Made by a program: the position numbers and the translations under genes. DNA of 64,000 nucleotides from positions 3,472,001 through 3,536,000 of the forward strand of contig NZ_CP048788.1 of NCBI RefSeq assembly GCF_012932215.1, written 5' to 3'. Of this stretch, positions 1 to 8,647 are shown in pieces. Source of the stretch: Roseobacter ponti. Its GTDB lineage: Bacteria > Pseudomonadota > Alphaproteobacteria > Rhodobacterales > Rhodobacteraceae. The notes beneath the pieces are model-generated. The model worked only from the letters and a program-made list of their open reading frames with translations. It had not been told where the DNA came from and ran no database searches. Within the stretch, counting starts at the first letter, position 1; the number at the start of each line of letters is the position of its first letter.

Positions 1-1
1 T

Positions 2-1213
2 GTCGATGCCGTTCTGCATGACATTCTAATTCCACGTGCGCTGCTGCGCGATGACGCGGGCTTTGGCGGCACGCCTGCGGGCGACTGTCTGCGCGGCGAT
101 CTGCTGATCCGCGACGGCAGGGCCCGCAGGCTGCAACCCGGGACGCCCGGTGACGCGCCCCGCATCGTGCTGCCTGCCCTCACCGAGGCGCACTGCCATC
201 TGGATAAGTGCCACACCATCGCACGTCTCGGCACTGTGGGCGGCGATCTGATCGCGGCCATTGCGGCACAGAAAGAGGACAAGGCAAACTGGAGCGAAGC
301 CGACCTGTCCCGCCGCGCCCGTATCGGGCTGGCCGAAGCACAGGCCGCCGGCTGCATCGCGCTGCGTACCCATGTGGACTGGGGCGATACGGTGGAGGCG
401 CCGCTGAACTGGTCGGTGCTGACAGGTCTCGCGCAGGAGACTTCCGGTCTGACACTGCAATGCGCGGCCCTGACCGGGATTGATCAGCTCGCAGAGGATG
501 GTTTCTGTGATCAGGTGGCGCGCCGCCTGGCACAGGACGGCGGTGTTCTGGGAGCCTTTGTGCTCGGGCATAAGCGTGTGCAGGACGGGCTGACTGCGAT
601 GATCACGTCTGCTGACAAATACGGTCTCGCGCTGGATTTTCACGTCGATGAGGGCCTCGGCGACTACAACGGGCTGGAAACCATCTGCGACGCACTCATT
701 GCTGCACGGTTCGCGGGGCCAGTGCTCTGCGGCCATGCGGTCAGCCTGATGGACCGGCATGGTGATGACCTCACCCGCATTCTCGACAAACTGGCGCGGG
801 CGCAGGTGTCGGTCTGCGCGCTGCCCACCACAAACCTCTATCTGCAGGACCGGCGGAGCGGTACACCGGACCGGCGCGGTCTGACGCGGCTGCGCGAAAT
901 GCAGGCAGCGGGTGTGCCGGTTGTGGTCGGCTCCGACAATGTCGCCGATGCTTTCTGCCCGATGGGCCAGCATGACCCGATGGCAGCCCTGCATCTCGCG
1001 GCGCTGACGGGCCACCTTGATCCACCTATGGGTCGCTGGCTGCGGTCGGTGACGGTGGATGCCGCCACAGCACTTGGCCTTGATCCTGTCTTCGTCGATG
1101 GCGCGCGCGCAGACGATCTGCGCCTGAGCACGGCCCCCGATCTCGCCGGTCTTGTTGCCGGCCGCGCCCCTCTTCTTAAGCTGACCGATGTATTGCAGGA
1201 GACTGTTCAATGA
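2..1213 (+). CDS. Amidohydrolase, cytosine-deaminase-like (N-terminus outside window)
   Basis: The frame is open from the first bases of the window, so the true start lies upstream; 403 residues are visible. A metal-ligand motif HCHLDK is encoded at 191-208, GHAVSL at 731-748 and GSDN at 929-940. This spacing fits the cytosine deaminase branch (CodA type) of the amidohydrolase TIM-barrel superfamily, which removes an amino group or opens a ring in nitrogen heterocycles. The natural substrate cannot be read from sequence. Its stop overlaps the start of the next gene by four bases (ATGA), so it is translated together with the FAD oxidase and the dioxygenase. An internal GTG at 167 is rejected as the start because the N-terminal beta segment typical of the family precedes it. 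Confidence 0.8.
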   Translation, partial: VDAVLHDILIPRALLRDDAGFGGTPAGDCLRGDLLIRDGRARRLQPGTPGDAPRIVLPALTEAHCHLDKCHTIARLGTVGGDLIAAIAAQKEDKANWSEADLSRRARIGLAEAQAAGCIALRTHVDWGDTVEAPLNWSVLTGLAQETSGLTLQCAALTGIDQLAEDGFCDQVARRLAQDGGVLGAFVLGHKRVQDGLTAMITSADKYGLALDFHVDEGLGDYNGLETICDALIAARFAGPVLCGHAVSLMDRHGDDLTRILDKLARAQVSVCALPTTNLYLQDRRSGTPDRRGLTRLREMQAAGVPVVVGSDNVADAFCPMGQHDPMAALHLAALTGHLDPPMGRWLRSVTVDAATALGLDPVFVDGARADDLRLSTAPDLAGLVAGRAPLLKLTDVLQETVQ

Positions 1214-2616
1214 CCTCCATTTCCGGAAAAACCGATATCGACTGGACCGCCTTTGCCGCTGATCTCGCCCCCGTCGAGGTGATCAGCGAAACGGTGCTGG
1301 TGAAAAAGCGCAGCCGGGATTTCTTCTGGTACAGCCCGGTGCTAAATGCCGAGCTGAAAAAATGCTTTGGCGATCTGGTGGCCCGACCGAAAACGCCCGA
1401 AGAAATGCGCCACTGCCTTGCTGTGGCGTGGAAATACAAAAGCCCCGTGGTGCTGCGCGGTGGAGGTACCGGCAATTACGGGCAGAGCGTGCCGATGGAC
1501 GGCGGGCTGATCATCGAAACCACAGCCATGAACCGCATCCTTGAGACCGGGGATAATTTCGTGCGGGTCGAGGCCGGGGCGCTCATGGCGGACATCAACG
1601 CCGCCCTGACCCCCCGGGGCCGGGAGATGGCGATGTTCCCCTCCACCCAGGATATCGCGACCGTCGGAGGCTTTGTGGCAGGCGGGTCGGCAGGCATCGG
1701 GTCGGTCGCAAACGGCGCGCTGCGCGACCCCGGCAACCTCATCGCACTCCGGGCGCAGTCGGTGGAAAAGGTCCCGCAGGAGCATGTGTTCGAAGGCGAA
1801 GACGTTCTGCAGATTCACCACGCCTGGGGTCTCAACGGGGTGATCACCGAAGTGACCCTGCGCACGGTGCCGGCGCGTGACTGGGTCGGCTGCCTTGCAA
1901 CCTTTGAGACTTATGAGGCGGCCTATGCCGCAGGGTATCAGCTCGCACAGGCCACCGATATTGGGCGCAAGCTGGTCACCACGGTCGATGCACGCATCTG
2001 TTCCTATTTCCCGCGGCTCGAAGGGCATATCCGCCCGGAACACCACCTGCTGGTCTCGTTGCTGCCATCCGAAGATGTGGGCCGGTTCCGCACGCTGATC
2101 GAAGAGGCCGGTGGTCACGTGGACCTGACCCTGACAGAAGAGGAACGCCAGACCGCGAAACTGCCGCATGTCTTTGATTTCTCCTACAACCACACGACGC
2201 TGCAGGTGCTGAAAGCCGACCGCAGTGCCACCTATCAGCAGGTCGGCTGCCCTGTGCCTCCCGATCCTGCCGCCATCGCAGACCTGCGCCCGAAGCTCGG
2301 CGAAGACGTCTGGATGCACCATGAGTTTGCGCGGGTGGGCGGTGAGATCGTGACCTTTGATCTGCCGATCATCTGGTACACGACGCCCGAACGGCTGGCG
2401 GAAATCAATGCGACATATGAGGAAAACGGCTTTCCGGTCTATGACGCGCATACCTGGCGGGTCGAGGGCGGTGGGTTGAAGAACGCGGACTACCGACATC
2501 TGGCCGTTAAGAAGCGCATGGATCCGGACGGGCTGCTCAATGCCGCAAAATCCGCCGTCTGGGAGAGCGTCAAAGACCTTTCGCCGGAAGAAATAGCCGC
2601 AAAGGGAGCAGAATAA
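1210..2616 (+). CDS. FAD-binding oxidoreductase (PCMH-type FAD-linked oxidase)
   Basis: A 468-residue soluble protein with the PCMH-type FAD domain in its N-terminal half: PKTPEE near the start of the domain, the flavin-contacting VVLRGGGTGNYGQ segment, and GFVAGGSAGIGS. The C-terminal half resembles FAD-linked oxidases of the GlcD/VAO superfamily, which oxidise alcohols, hydroxy acids or amines. The ATG overlaps the upstream amidohydrolase stop (ATGA), and its own TAA shares a base with the ATG of the dioxygenase, so the three genes form one translational unit. A role in oxidising a product or precursor of the amidohydrolase reaction is inferred from context only. Confidence 0.8.
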   Translation: MTSISGKTDIDWTAFAADLAPVEVISETVLVKKRSRDFFWYSPVLNAELKKCFGDLVARPKTPEEMRHCLAVAWKYKSPVVLRGGGTGNYGQSVPMDGGLIIETTAMNRILETGDNFVRVEAGALMADINAALTPRGREMAMFPSTQDIATVGGFVAGGSAGIGSVANGALRDPGNLIALRAQSVEKVPQEHVFEGEDVLQIHHAWGLNGVITEVTLRTVPARDWVGCLATFETYEAAYAAGYQLAQATDIGRKLVTTVDARICSYFPRLEGHIRPEHHLLVSLLPSEDVGRFRTLIEEAGGHVDLTLTEEERQTAKLPHVFDFSYNHTTLQVLKADRSATYQQVGCPVPPDPAAIADLRPKLGEDVWMHHEFARVGGEIVTFDLPIIWYTTPERLAEINATYEENGFPVYDAHTWRVEGGGLKNADYRHLAVKKRMDPDGLLNAAKSAVWESVKDLSPEEIAAKGAE

Positions 2617-3527
2617 TGCAGCTCAGAACCACACCGCTCGCGGAACGCTTTGGCGTGATCGTCGAGGATTCTGACCTCAGTGCGACGGACGCGGCAGGCT
2701 ATGCGGCGATCCGGGCAGCGTTTGAAGAGCATTCGGTGCTGCTTTTTCGCGGTCAGGAGATTGATGATGAGGCGCACCTCAGGCTCGCGCGCATGTTCGG
2801 GCCCGTTGAGGATCGCCTCTCGGATGAGCGCAAAAAGGGCGAGGCCTATAAAGTGCCTGAGGTGTCAAACATCCTTGAAGACGGCTCGGTGACCTCGGAG
2901 AGTGATCTGCACACGCTGAACCTCAAGGCCAATATGCTGTGGCACTGCGACAGCACCTTTCTGCCGGTGCCGGCGCTCACGAATATCCTGATCGGGCGCG
3001 TCGTGACGGAAACCGGGGGCGAAACCCAGCTTGCATCTGCCCGCGCAGGTTGGGCCGATATGCCCGAAAAACTGCGGGCAAAGATTCGCGATAAAGGGCT
3101 CTGGCACCGATATGCGCACTCGCGTGCAAAAATTTCGCCGGAACTGGCGAAATTACCGATGTTTCACAAATGGCCCGATCAGCTCTGGCGGGCCGTCTGG
3201 ACCAACCCGGTGAACGGGCGGGAGGCGCTTTATATCGCCAGCCACGCATTCAGAGTGGAGGGAATGGATCAAGGTCCGGGAGCGACACTGATAGACGAGT
3301 TAGCGTCATTTGTGACCCGGCCGGCGTACGTTTACAGCCATAAGTGGCGGGCCGGGGATGTTCTGATCTGGGACCAGCGCGCCGTGCTTCACCGTGCCAC
3401 ACCTTGGGATTACGCCCGGCCCCGCCGGCTCTCAAGCCTTTGTGTCTCCACGGGCCCCCAAGATGGGCTTGACGCCATGCGCCTCACTGTTGAAGATCAC
3501 CCCGTCCCCCGCTCAGGGGTGTCGTAA
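2616..3527 (+). CDS. TauD/TfdA-family Fe(II)/2-oxoglutarate dioxygenase
   Basis: A 303-residue protein with the complete facial triad and co-substrate arginine of the TauD family: His110 and Asp112 in LWHCDST, distal His259 in AVLHRAT, and Arg270 eleven residues later, the usual TauD spacing. The segment [12 protein letters not shown] and the GETQ turn are also family marks. Such enzymes hydroxylate small acids, sulfonates or ethers using O2 and 2-oxoglutarate. A good ribosome binding site (AAAGGGAG) precedes the ATG, which overlaps the oxidase stop as TAATG. Together with the amidohydrolase and the oxidase this looks like an oxidative route for one compound, whose identity is unknown. Confidence 0.88.
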   Translation: MQLRTTPLAERFGVIVEDSDLSATDAAGYAAIRAAFEEHSVLLFRGQEIDDEAHLRLARMFGPVEDRLSDERKKGEAYKVPEVSNILEDGSVTSESDLHTLNLKANMLWHCDSTFLPVPALTNILIGRVVTETGGETQLASARAGWADMPEKLRAKIRDKGLWHRYAHSRAKISPELAKLPMFHKWPDQLWRAVWTNPVNGREALYIASHAFRVEGMDQGPGATLIDELASFVTRPAYVYSHKWRAGDVLIWDQRAVLHRATPWDYARPRRLSSLCVSTGPQDGLDAMRLTVEDHPVPRSGVS

Positions 3528-3571
3528 AAGCAGACCAACTGCATCACCAGACCGGAAAACATCCGGCACGC

Positions 3572-3589
3572 GTACGGCCCGGGCCGTAC
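3572..3589. promoter_or_regulatory. Perfect 18-bp palindrome upstream of the solute-binding protein
   Basis: GTACGGCCCGGGCCGTAC is an uninterrupted dyad 18 bases before the solute-binding protein ATG. With no loop it looks more like a protein-binding operator than an RNA hairpin. No regulator gene is adjacent in the window. Confidence 0.4.
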
Positions 3590-3607
3590 ACAACAGAGAG
3601 GAAGAAA

Positions 3608-5266
3608 ATGACATTTTTGACCCGCACCGGCAAACCGCTGCCGCAGTCCATCCTGGACGGCGCCGCGAAGTCCGGCACAGACGCTGTCAGCCGCCGCGAA
3701 TTCCTGGCACTGGCCAGCGCATTCGGCGCCACAGCGGCGACCGCATATTCGATGCTTGGCATGGCACGCCCCGCGCAGGCCGCCGGCCACACGATGGGCG
3801 GCACCGTCCGCATCCAGCAGGAAGTGCGCGCTCTGAAAGATCCGCGCACCTATGACTGGAGCCAGATTGCCAACTTCAGCCGCGGCTGGCTTGAGTATCT
3901 CGTGCACTATGAAAACGATGGTACCTTCACGCCCAAGCTGCTTGAAAGCTGGGAAATCAACGATGATGCGACGGTCTATACACTGAACGTCCGTCAGGGC
4001 GTTAAGTGGAATGACGGCAGCGATTTCACCGCAGAAGACGTCGCCCGCAACATCACCGGCTGGTGTGACAAGAGCCTTGAAGGCAACTCGATGGCCGGTC
4101 GCTTCGCGACGCTGATCGACCCGGAAACCGAAAAAGCTCTGGACGGGGCGATTGAAGTTGTCGACAGCCACACCGTGCGCCTCAACCTGCCCGCAGCCGA
4201 CATCTCGCTCATCCCCGGGATGGCTGACTATCCGGCGGCGATCGTGCCTGCGTCCTATACCGCGGACACAGCGCTTTCCAACCCGGTCGGCACCGGCCCC
4301 TACCTGCCTGAGACACTGGAAGTGGGCGTCAAGGCCGTTCTCGTGCGCAATGAGGACCACACGTGGTGGAACGAAGGCAACGGTGCCTGGATGGACCGTG
4401 TCGAGTTCATCGACTATGGCACGGATCCTTCTGCCTTTGTGGCGGGTGCGGAAGCCGAAGAGATCGATATGACCTATTCGATCGAAGGCGACTTCATCGA
4501 TATCTTCGACACGCTCGACGGCTGGCAGCAGAACTCGGTTGTCACCGGATCAACCATCGTGATCCGGCCCAACCAGCTGGCCGAAGTCGATGGCATGAAA
4601 CCCTATGAGGACAAGCGCGTCCGTCAGGCGATTGCCATGGCCGTGGACAACGCGGTCCTGCTTGAACTGGGATATGCCGGGCGCGGCGAAGTGGCTCATA
4701 ACCACCACGTCGGTCCGATGCACCCTGAATACGCCGATGTACCGGCACCCAAGTTCGATCCGGCAGCCGCCAAGGCGCTTATGGACGAAGCGGGCATGGG
4801 TGATTTCGAGCACGAGCTCTTCTCGATCGATGACGCATGGCGCAAGGACACCACCGACGCGGTGGCCGCCCAGCTGCGTGACGCAGGCATCAAGGTCAAA
4901 CGGACGATCCTGCCCGGCTCCACGTTCTGGAACGACTGGACGAAATATTCCTTCTCCTCCACGAACTGGAACCACCGCCCGCTCGGTGTTCAGATCTGGG
5001 CGCTGGCCTATCGCTCCGGTGAGGCCTGGAACGAGTTTGGCTGGTCAAACGAAGAGTTCGACGGGATCCTGACCCAGGCGCTCGCGACACCAGACGTGGA
5101 AAAACGCCGCGAACTGATGAAGCAGGGTGAGATGATCATTCAGGACGAGGGCGTCACGATCCAGCCTTACTGGCGGTCGCTCTATAACCACACCAAAGAA
5201 GGTCTGGTCGGTGGCGAGCATCACATCTCGTTTGAGATCCGTCCCGAGCAGATCGCCTGGACGTGA
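3608..5266 (+). CDS. ABC transporter substrate-binding protein, family 5, Tat-exported
   Basis: A 552-residue protein with a long n-region, a twin-arginine motif SRREFLA at residues 28-34, a hydrophobic stretch and a likely cleavage site after ARPAQA near residue 58, so it should fold in the cytoplasm and leave by the Tat route. The mature part has the family 5 (peptide/nickel) layout, including LLESWEIND and a central [14 protein letters not shown] segment. It is preceded by AGAGAGGAAGAAA as ribosome binding site and followed at once by an intrinsic terminator, with no permease downstream. The cognate permeases and ATPases are presumably upstream of the window. The ligand is probably the substrate of the preceding three enzymes, by inference. 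Confidence 0.85.
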   Translation: MTFLTRTGKPLPQSILDGAAKSGTDAVSRREFLALASAFGATAATAYSMLGMARPAQAAGHTMGGTVRIQQEVRALKDPRTYDWSQIANFSRGWLEYLVHYENDGTFTPKLLESWEINDDATVYTLNVRQGVKWNDGSDFTAEDVARNITGWCDKSLEGNSMAGRFATLIDPETEKALDGAIEVVDSHTVRLNLPAADISLIPGMADYPAAIVPASYTADTALSNPVGTGPYLPETLEVGVKAVLVRNEDHTWWNEGNGAWMDRVEFIDYGTDPSAFVAGAEAEEIDMTYSIEGDFIDIFDTLDGWQQNSVVTGSTIVIRPNQLAEVDGMKPYEDKRVRQAIAMAVDNAVLLELGYAGRGEVAHNHHVGPMHPEYADVPAPKFDPAAAKALMDEAGMGDFEHELFSIDDAWRKDTTDAVAAQLRDAGIKVKRTILPGSTFWNDWTKYSFSSTNWNHRPLGVQIWALAYRSGEAWNEFGWSNEEFDGILTQALATPDVEKRRELMKQGEMIIQDEGVTIQPYWRSLYNHTKEGLVGGEHHISFEIRPEQIAWT

Positions 5267-5282
5267 TCTGACGCTATACTGC

Positions 5283-5313
5283 AAAGGGCCGTGCATTGCG
5301 CGGCCCTTTTTTT
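5283..5313 (+). terminator. Intrinsic terminator of the amidohydrolase-SBP cassette
   Basis: GGGCCG (5286-5291) pairs with CGGCCC (5301-5306), with a T run at 5307-5313. It lies 17 bases after the solute-binding protein stop. Confidence 0.85.
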
Positions 5314-5348
5314 GTCACGCAGACGCTTTGCCATGAAAGGACCCGGAA

Positions 5349-5837
5349 ATGGACGTTACGATTTTACTCGCACAGCTTGTTGCGACCGGGGCCATTGCCG
5401 CCTGGCTTACGACCGGTCTGCGCGACAACCTGCTGCATCCGGCGCTGAACGAGACCTATACCGCAGAGGTGTTCAGCATGGCGCGCATGCGAAGCGAATA
5501 CCCCGACGCCTTTGAGATGGTTGCCCATCGCGCCATTACGACCCGCAGTACCCAGCAGCTGGCCTTTCGCGCGGTTGTCGCCGCCGAAGCGCTGGCCTGC
5601 ATTCTGCTCTGGGTCGGCGTTGTGGCGTTGCTGATGGCAATGGTGGGGACGGCGGCGGCTGAAACGGCGCGCGTTCTCGCCCTGCTCGGGGCCACTGCAT
5701 TTACCGCGATCTGGGCCGGGTTTCTTGTGGTCGGGAACTACTTTTATTACTGGTTCTGTCACGAGGGCGCGCAGAATACGCATTACCAGATGACGCTCTG
5801 GGGCCTCGGCACCATGATCCTGATCAGTCTGTCCTGA
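5349..5837 (+). CDS. DUF2165-family small integral membrane protein
   Basis: A 162-residue protein with about four hydrophobic helices. The pattern VFSM..(R)..YP, then HRAITT, then VVAAEALACILLWVG, and a terminal NYFYYW..HEGAQNTHYQMTLWGLG segment matches the DUF2165 family of predicted inner-membrane proteins. Function is unknown. It sits after the terminator of the solute-binding protein, so it is probably transcribed on its own. Its last 14 bases overlap the convergent 3HCDH-like gene. Confidence 0.75.
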   Translation: MDVTILLAQLVATGAIAAWLTTGLRDNLLHPALNETYTAEVFSMARMRSEYPDAFEMVAHRAITTRSTQQLAFRAVVAAEALACILLWVGVVALLMAMVGTAAAETARVLALLGATAFTAIWAGFLVVGNYFYYWFCHEGAQNTHYQMTLWGLGTMILISLS

Positions 5838-6456
5838 ACCGGCCCTTACCTGCTGCCGCAGCCGCAATCAGCGGCGCGGGCACCTGCCCTGTCTGTTCTG
5901 AAATCTGAGCACAAAGCGCCACCGCCCCTGTCTCATCTGCCAGCGCAAAAAGGCGCGGTATGCCTGCAGAACGGCAGGCGTCGTCGATGTCTGTGATCCG
6001 GCACCGCTTTTGCGTGACGATCCGGGCGGCTGCATTTGTCAGCCCCGCAATCAGGTAAGACCCCAGCGCGCCTGACGGCCGGTCAAGGCGCGTGACACCG
6101 GCAAAGCGCGCCTCTTCGCGCAGCAGGTCTTCGACAAGCGGGTCAATGACCAGACCGCCACCGCCCGGGTACCGGTACCAGCCGACTCCGATGCTCCGCC
6201 CGAGGCGCCCTTCGCCGACCATACGCACAAGCACCGGGTGGGACTGCTGCACAGGCGTGACCGCGTTGCGTGCGACGCGGGTGAGTTCAGGTTCCAGACC
6301 TTCGTTATCCCAGGCCTCGCAGACGCCGGTGGTAAAGCCTGCGGAAAGCATCGCTTCATCAAGCTCCCACGGGTTGGTACTGGTCAGCAAAAGATGCTGA
6401 GCAAGCCCGCGCAGGGCTGCTGTCAGCGCATCTGTAAGGTCCGGTGCCGGGCTCAC
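5824..6456 (-). CDS. Stand-alone 3-hydroxyacyl-CoA dehydrogenase C-terminal domain protein
   Basis: A 210-residue protein that looks like only the C-terminal helical region of 3-hydroxyacyl-CoA dehydrogenase. PWELDEAML and GRLGRSIGVGWYRYP...DPLVEDLL resemble the first repeat, and RCRITDIDDACRSAGIP resembles the second, as in the end of FadB/FadJ. The Rossmann NAD-binding domain and the crotonase part are absent, so it cannot be a complete dehydrogenase alone. It begins with GTG, overlapping the boxR stop as GTGA, and is therefore translationally coupled to the regulator and is the last gene of the benzoate cluster. It could bind an acyl-CoA intermediate or partner another subunit; this is inference. 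Confidence 0.65.
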   Translation of the reverse strand: MSPAPDLTDALTAALRGLAQHLLLTSTNPWELDEAMLSAGFTTGVCEAWDNEGLEPELTRVARNAVTPVQQSHPVLVRMVGEGRLGRSIGVGWYRYPGGGGLVIDPLVEDLLREEARFAGVTRLDRPSGALGSYLIAGLTNAAARIVTQKRCRITDIDDACRSAGIPRLFALADETGAVALCAQISEQTGQVPAPLIAAAAAGKGRFRTD

Positions 6457-7343
6457 GCGCCGGGCACTTCCAGAAACCGTTTAGAGGCAATAACCGCCAG
6501 CAGATCATTAAGAGAGGAGGAGACCGTCCGGTTAGATGTGTTGACCTGAGCGCTGGCTTTCTCATAGGCCGGTGCGCGCGCTTCCAGCAACCCGCGCAGC
6601 TGCTGCATGGCTGCCGGATTACCCTGCATGGGGCGCAGATCCCCCTGGGCGCGGACCCGCTGCATATGCTCTGCCGGCGATGTTCTGATCCAGATCGTAT
6701 GAAACCGCTCAATCAGGCGGGCATAGGTCTGCTCGCCCGCGACGATGCCACCGGCGACGGCAAGGATCATCCGGTCATGGCGTTCGATCACGCGGGCCAG
6801 TGCCTCGGCTTCAAGGGCGCGATATCCGTCCTCTCCGTAGAGCGCCATCACCTCAGAAAGCGGCATAGCGGTCTGCGTCTCAATCTCTGAGTTCAGCTCG
6901 ACGAACGGCAGACCCAGAGTTTCGCCCGCAAGCTTGCCAAGGGTCGATTTCCCCGCCCCTCTGAGCCCCGTAAGGCAGATACGACTGGCCCGCAGGGCTG
7001 CGGGGTTCTGCACAGCCAGCACCCGGCGCACCTCGTCCTGAACCGTGGCAGGGGCCTGGCGGTAGAGCGTCACCACCCGTTGCAGATCGCTGTCCCAGGC
7101 CGCACTTTCCGACATCAGCGCTTCGATGCGCAGGTCAAGCGCCGTGGCGATGCGCTGCAGCAGAGCGATCGAGATATTGCCTTCCCCGGCCTCAAGCTGG
7201 GCCAGATACCGCGGGGAAACGCCGGACAGCTCAGACAGTTCGCGACGCGGCATGCCTTTTGACCTGCGCGCTTCACGCACACGGGCCGCAACGCGGGCAA
7301 TCAGCAAAGCAGCCGCATCAGCTACAGCAGGACTGTCTTTCAT
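6453..7343 (-). CDS. boxR: BoxR-type transcriptional regulator (HTH_XRE plus shikimate-kinase-like domain)
   Basis: A 296-residue two-domain regulator. Residues about 22-75 form an XRE-type helix-turn-helix (GMPRRELSELSGVSPRYLAQLE), and from residue 120 onward lies a shikimate-kinase-like domain with Walker A GLRGAGKST at 126-134. This fusion is typical of BzdR/BoxR, repressors of benzoyl-CoA pathways that respond to benzoyl-CoA. The ATG at 7343 has GGAG nine bases upstream. An in-frame TTG 36 bases earlier is rejected because it would sit inside a 26-bp inverted repeat that looks like the operator. The gene lies downstream of boxA and overlaps the following gene by GTGA. Confidence 0.9.
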   Translation of the reverse strand: MKDSPAVADAAALLIARVAARVREARRSKGMPRRELSELSGVSPRYLAQLEAGEGNISIALLQRIATALDLRIEALMSESAAWDSDLQRVVTLYRQAPATVQDEVRRVLAVQNPAALRASRICLTGLRGAGKSTLGKLAGETLGLPFVELNSEIETQTAMPLSEVMALYGEDGYRALEAEALARVIERHDRMILAVAGGIVAGEQTYARLIERFHTIWIRTSPAEHMQRVRAQGDLRPMQGNPAAMQQLRGLLEARAPAYEKASAQVNTSNRTVSSSLNDLLAVIASKRFLEVPGA

Positions 7344-7357
7344 CGCAACTCCGGCGT

Positions 7358-7383
7358 TTAATTGTGTAATACTGCACAATTAA
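7358..7383. promoter_or_regulatory. Candidate BoxR operator (9-bp perfect arms)
   Basis: TTAATTGTG (7358-7366) and CACAATTAA (7375-7383) are perfect inverted arms separated by eight bases, 15 bases upstream of the boxR ATG. The right part contains TGCA, the core element described for BzdR operators. The adjoining stretch also has GTGAAGCGCCTCAC (7406-7419) and the dyad TTGCGCAA (7421-7428). Autoregulation of boxR is the simplest reading. Confidence 0.5.
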
Positions 7384-7450
7384 GCCTCAGCGCCGGGCTT
7401 ACAACGTGAAGCGCCTCACTTTGCGCAATATGTCGCACATTTCTTACGTC

Positions 7451-8647
7451 TCAGTAGGTCTCGACGTGGTACTGGCCGGCCTCGCGCAGGCTGTCGCGCA
7501 GGCCCCGCCATGACAGACCCACACCCGCTGCAATGTCGCTGAGCGCAGCGTCCACACCCGCTTCCATCGCCCGCAACCCGCAGACATAGATGTGCAGTTT
7601 GTCCCGCGCCAGCAGGGTGGCAATGTGATCCGACTGTTCGCGCAGCTTGTCCTGCACGTATTGCTTCGGGCTGCCGTCCTCGCGGCTGAAGGCGAATTCC
7701 TTGCGCAGGAAGCTGTCAGGCACCTTTTTCAGCGGCCCGAAATACGGCAGATCGCGCGGGCTGCGCGCTCCGAACACCAGCGTCATGCTGTCACGTGCCG
7801 CAGGCGTCTCGCGCTGGCGCCGCATGGTGAACCCGCGGAAGGGCGCCGATCCGGTACCGGTACAGATCATCAGCAGATGCGCCTCCGGATCAGATGGCAT
7901 GAGAAAGGTCGATCCGAAAGGCCCGGTCAGCTGCACCTCGTCGCCTTTGGCCAGATCGCAGACATAGCCGGAGCATATGCCGTCCTCTTCGCGCTTTACC
8001 GTCAGGGAGATGTTGTTGAATCCCGGTCGTTCCCCGTCGCGCGGGCTTGAGACCGAGTAGAGTCTCGGCAGGTGCGGCCTGCCCTCTGCATCTGTGCCGG
8101 GCGGAATAATGCCCAAACTCTGACCTTCCAGCACCGGGAATGGCAGCCCTGCAAGATCGAGGATGATATGACGAACGTCCCCGTCACTGCCGGCCTCCGT
8201 CAGCCGGTAGTTACCCTGCACGACAGCCCGCGCAGGTTTGCCGGTGTTATAAAGGTTGATGGTGGGCTTTGTGGCCGAGGCGGGCGCGCGGGATTTGCCG
8301 CCTGCCCCTTTGTGTGCATCCGCGAGCAGAGCGGCGATGGCCTCGTCATGCGCCTCATTACCGTCCCCGTCAGGCTGCGCCTCAAGACTGATGTCTTCCT
8401 GTTCAGGAAGTTCTTCAAAACCGTACTGTTCATCAAGGGTATAAGGGGTATCGACGACACGCCATTCGTCGATTGAGCCGGTCGGACAGACCGGGATGCA
8501 ATCCATACAGAAATTACATTTGTCGGGGTCGACGACGACGTTGTTGTCGTCATGCTCGATCGCACCGATGGGGCAGGTCATCTCGCAGGTGTAGCAGCGG
8601 ATGCAGATTTCAGGGTCGATAAGGTGTTGCTTGACGGGTTTGTTCAT
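7451..8647 (-). CDS. boxA: Benzoyl-CoA 2,3-epoxidase reductase component BoxA
   Basis: A 398-residue iron-sulfur flavoprotein that passes electrons from NADPH to the di-iron oxygenase BoxB. The N-terminus carries two [4Fe-4S] ferredoxin motifs, CIRCYTCEMTCP (Cys15, 18, 21, 25) and CNFCMDCIPVCP (Cys44, 47, 50, 54). After a variable linker comes a ferredoxin-NADP reductase module with the FAD motif RLYSVSS and the NADP-binding CTGTGSAPFRGF. The start MNKPVKQ is chosen because it has a GGAG site and overlaps the stop of the preceding microprotein as ATGA. A longer in-frame extension toward boxB is non-coding in character. An FNR-like site about 225 bases upstream may control this gene separately from boxB. 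Confidence 0.93.
   Translation of the reverse strand: MNKPVKQHLIDPEICIRCYTCEMTCPIGAIEHDDNNVVVDPDKCNFCMDCIPVCPTGSIDEWRVVDTPYTLDEQYGFEELPEQEDISLEAQPDGDGNEAHDEAIAALLADAHKGAGGKSRAPASATKPTINLYNTGKPARAVVQGNYRLTEAGSDGDVRHIILDLAGLPFPVLEGQSLGIIPPGTDAEGRPHLPRLYSVSSPRDGERPGFNNISLTVKREEDGICSGYVCDLAKGDEVQLTGPFGSTFLMPSDPEAHLLMICTGTGSAPFRGFTMRRQRETPAARDSMTLVFGARSPRDLPYFGPLKKVPDSFLRKEFAFSREDGSPKQYVQDKLREQSDHIATLLARDKLHIYVCGLRAMEAGVDAALSDIAAGVGLSWRGLRDSLREAGQYHVETY

Noticed and set aside
26-1210. A long minus-strand frame opposite the amidohydrolase
   Set aside because: No motif or plausible ribosome binding site; the plus-strand frame has intact metal-binding motifs and overlaps the next gene properly.
7344-7379. 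Upstream TTG start for boxR
   Set aside because: It would place the coding start inside the inverted repeat; the ATG at 7343 has GGAG at proper distance and fits the family N-terminus.
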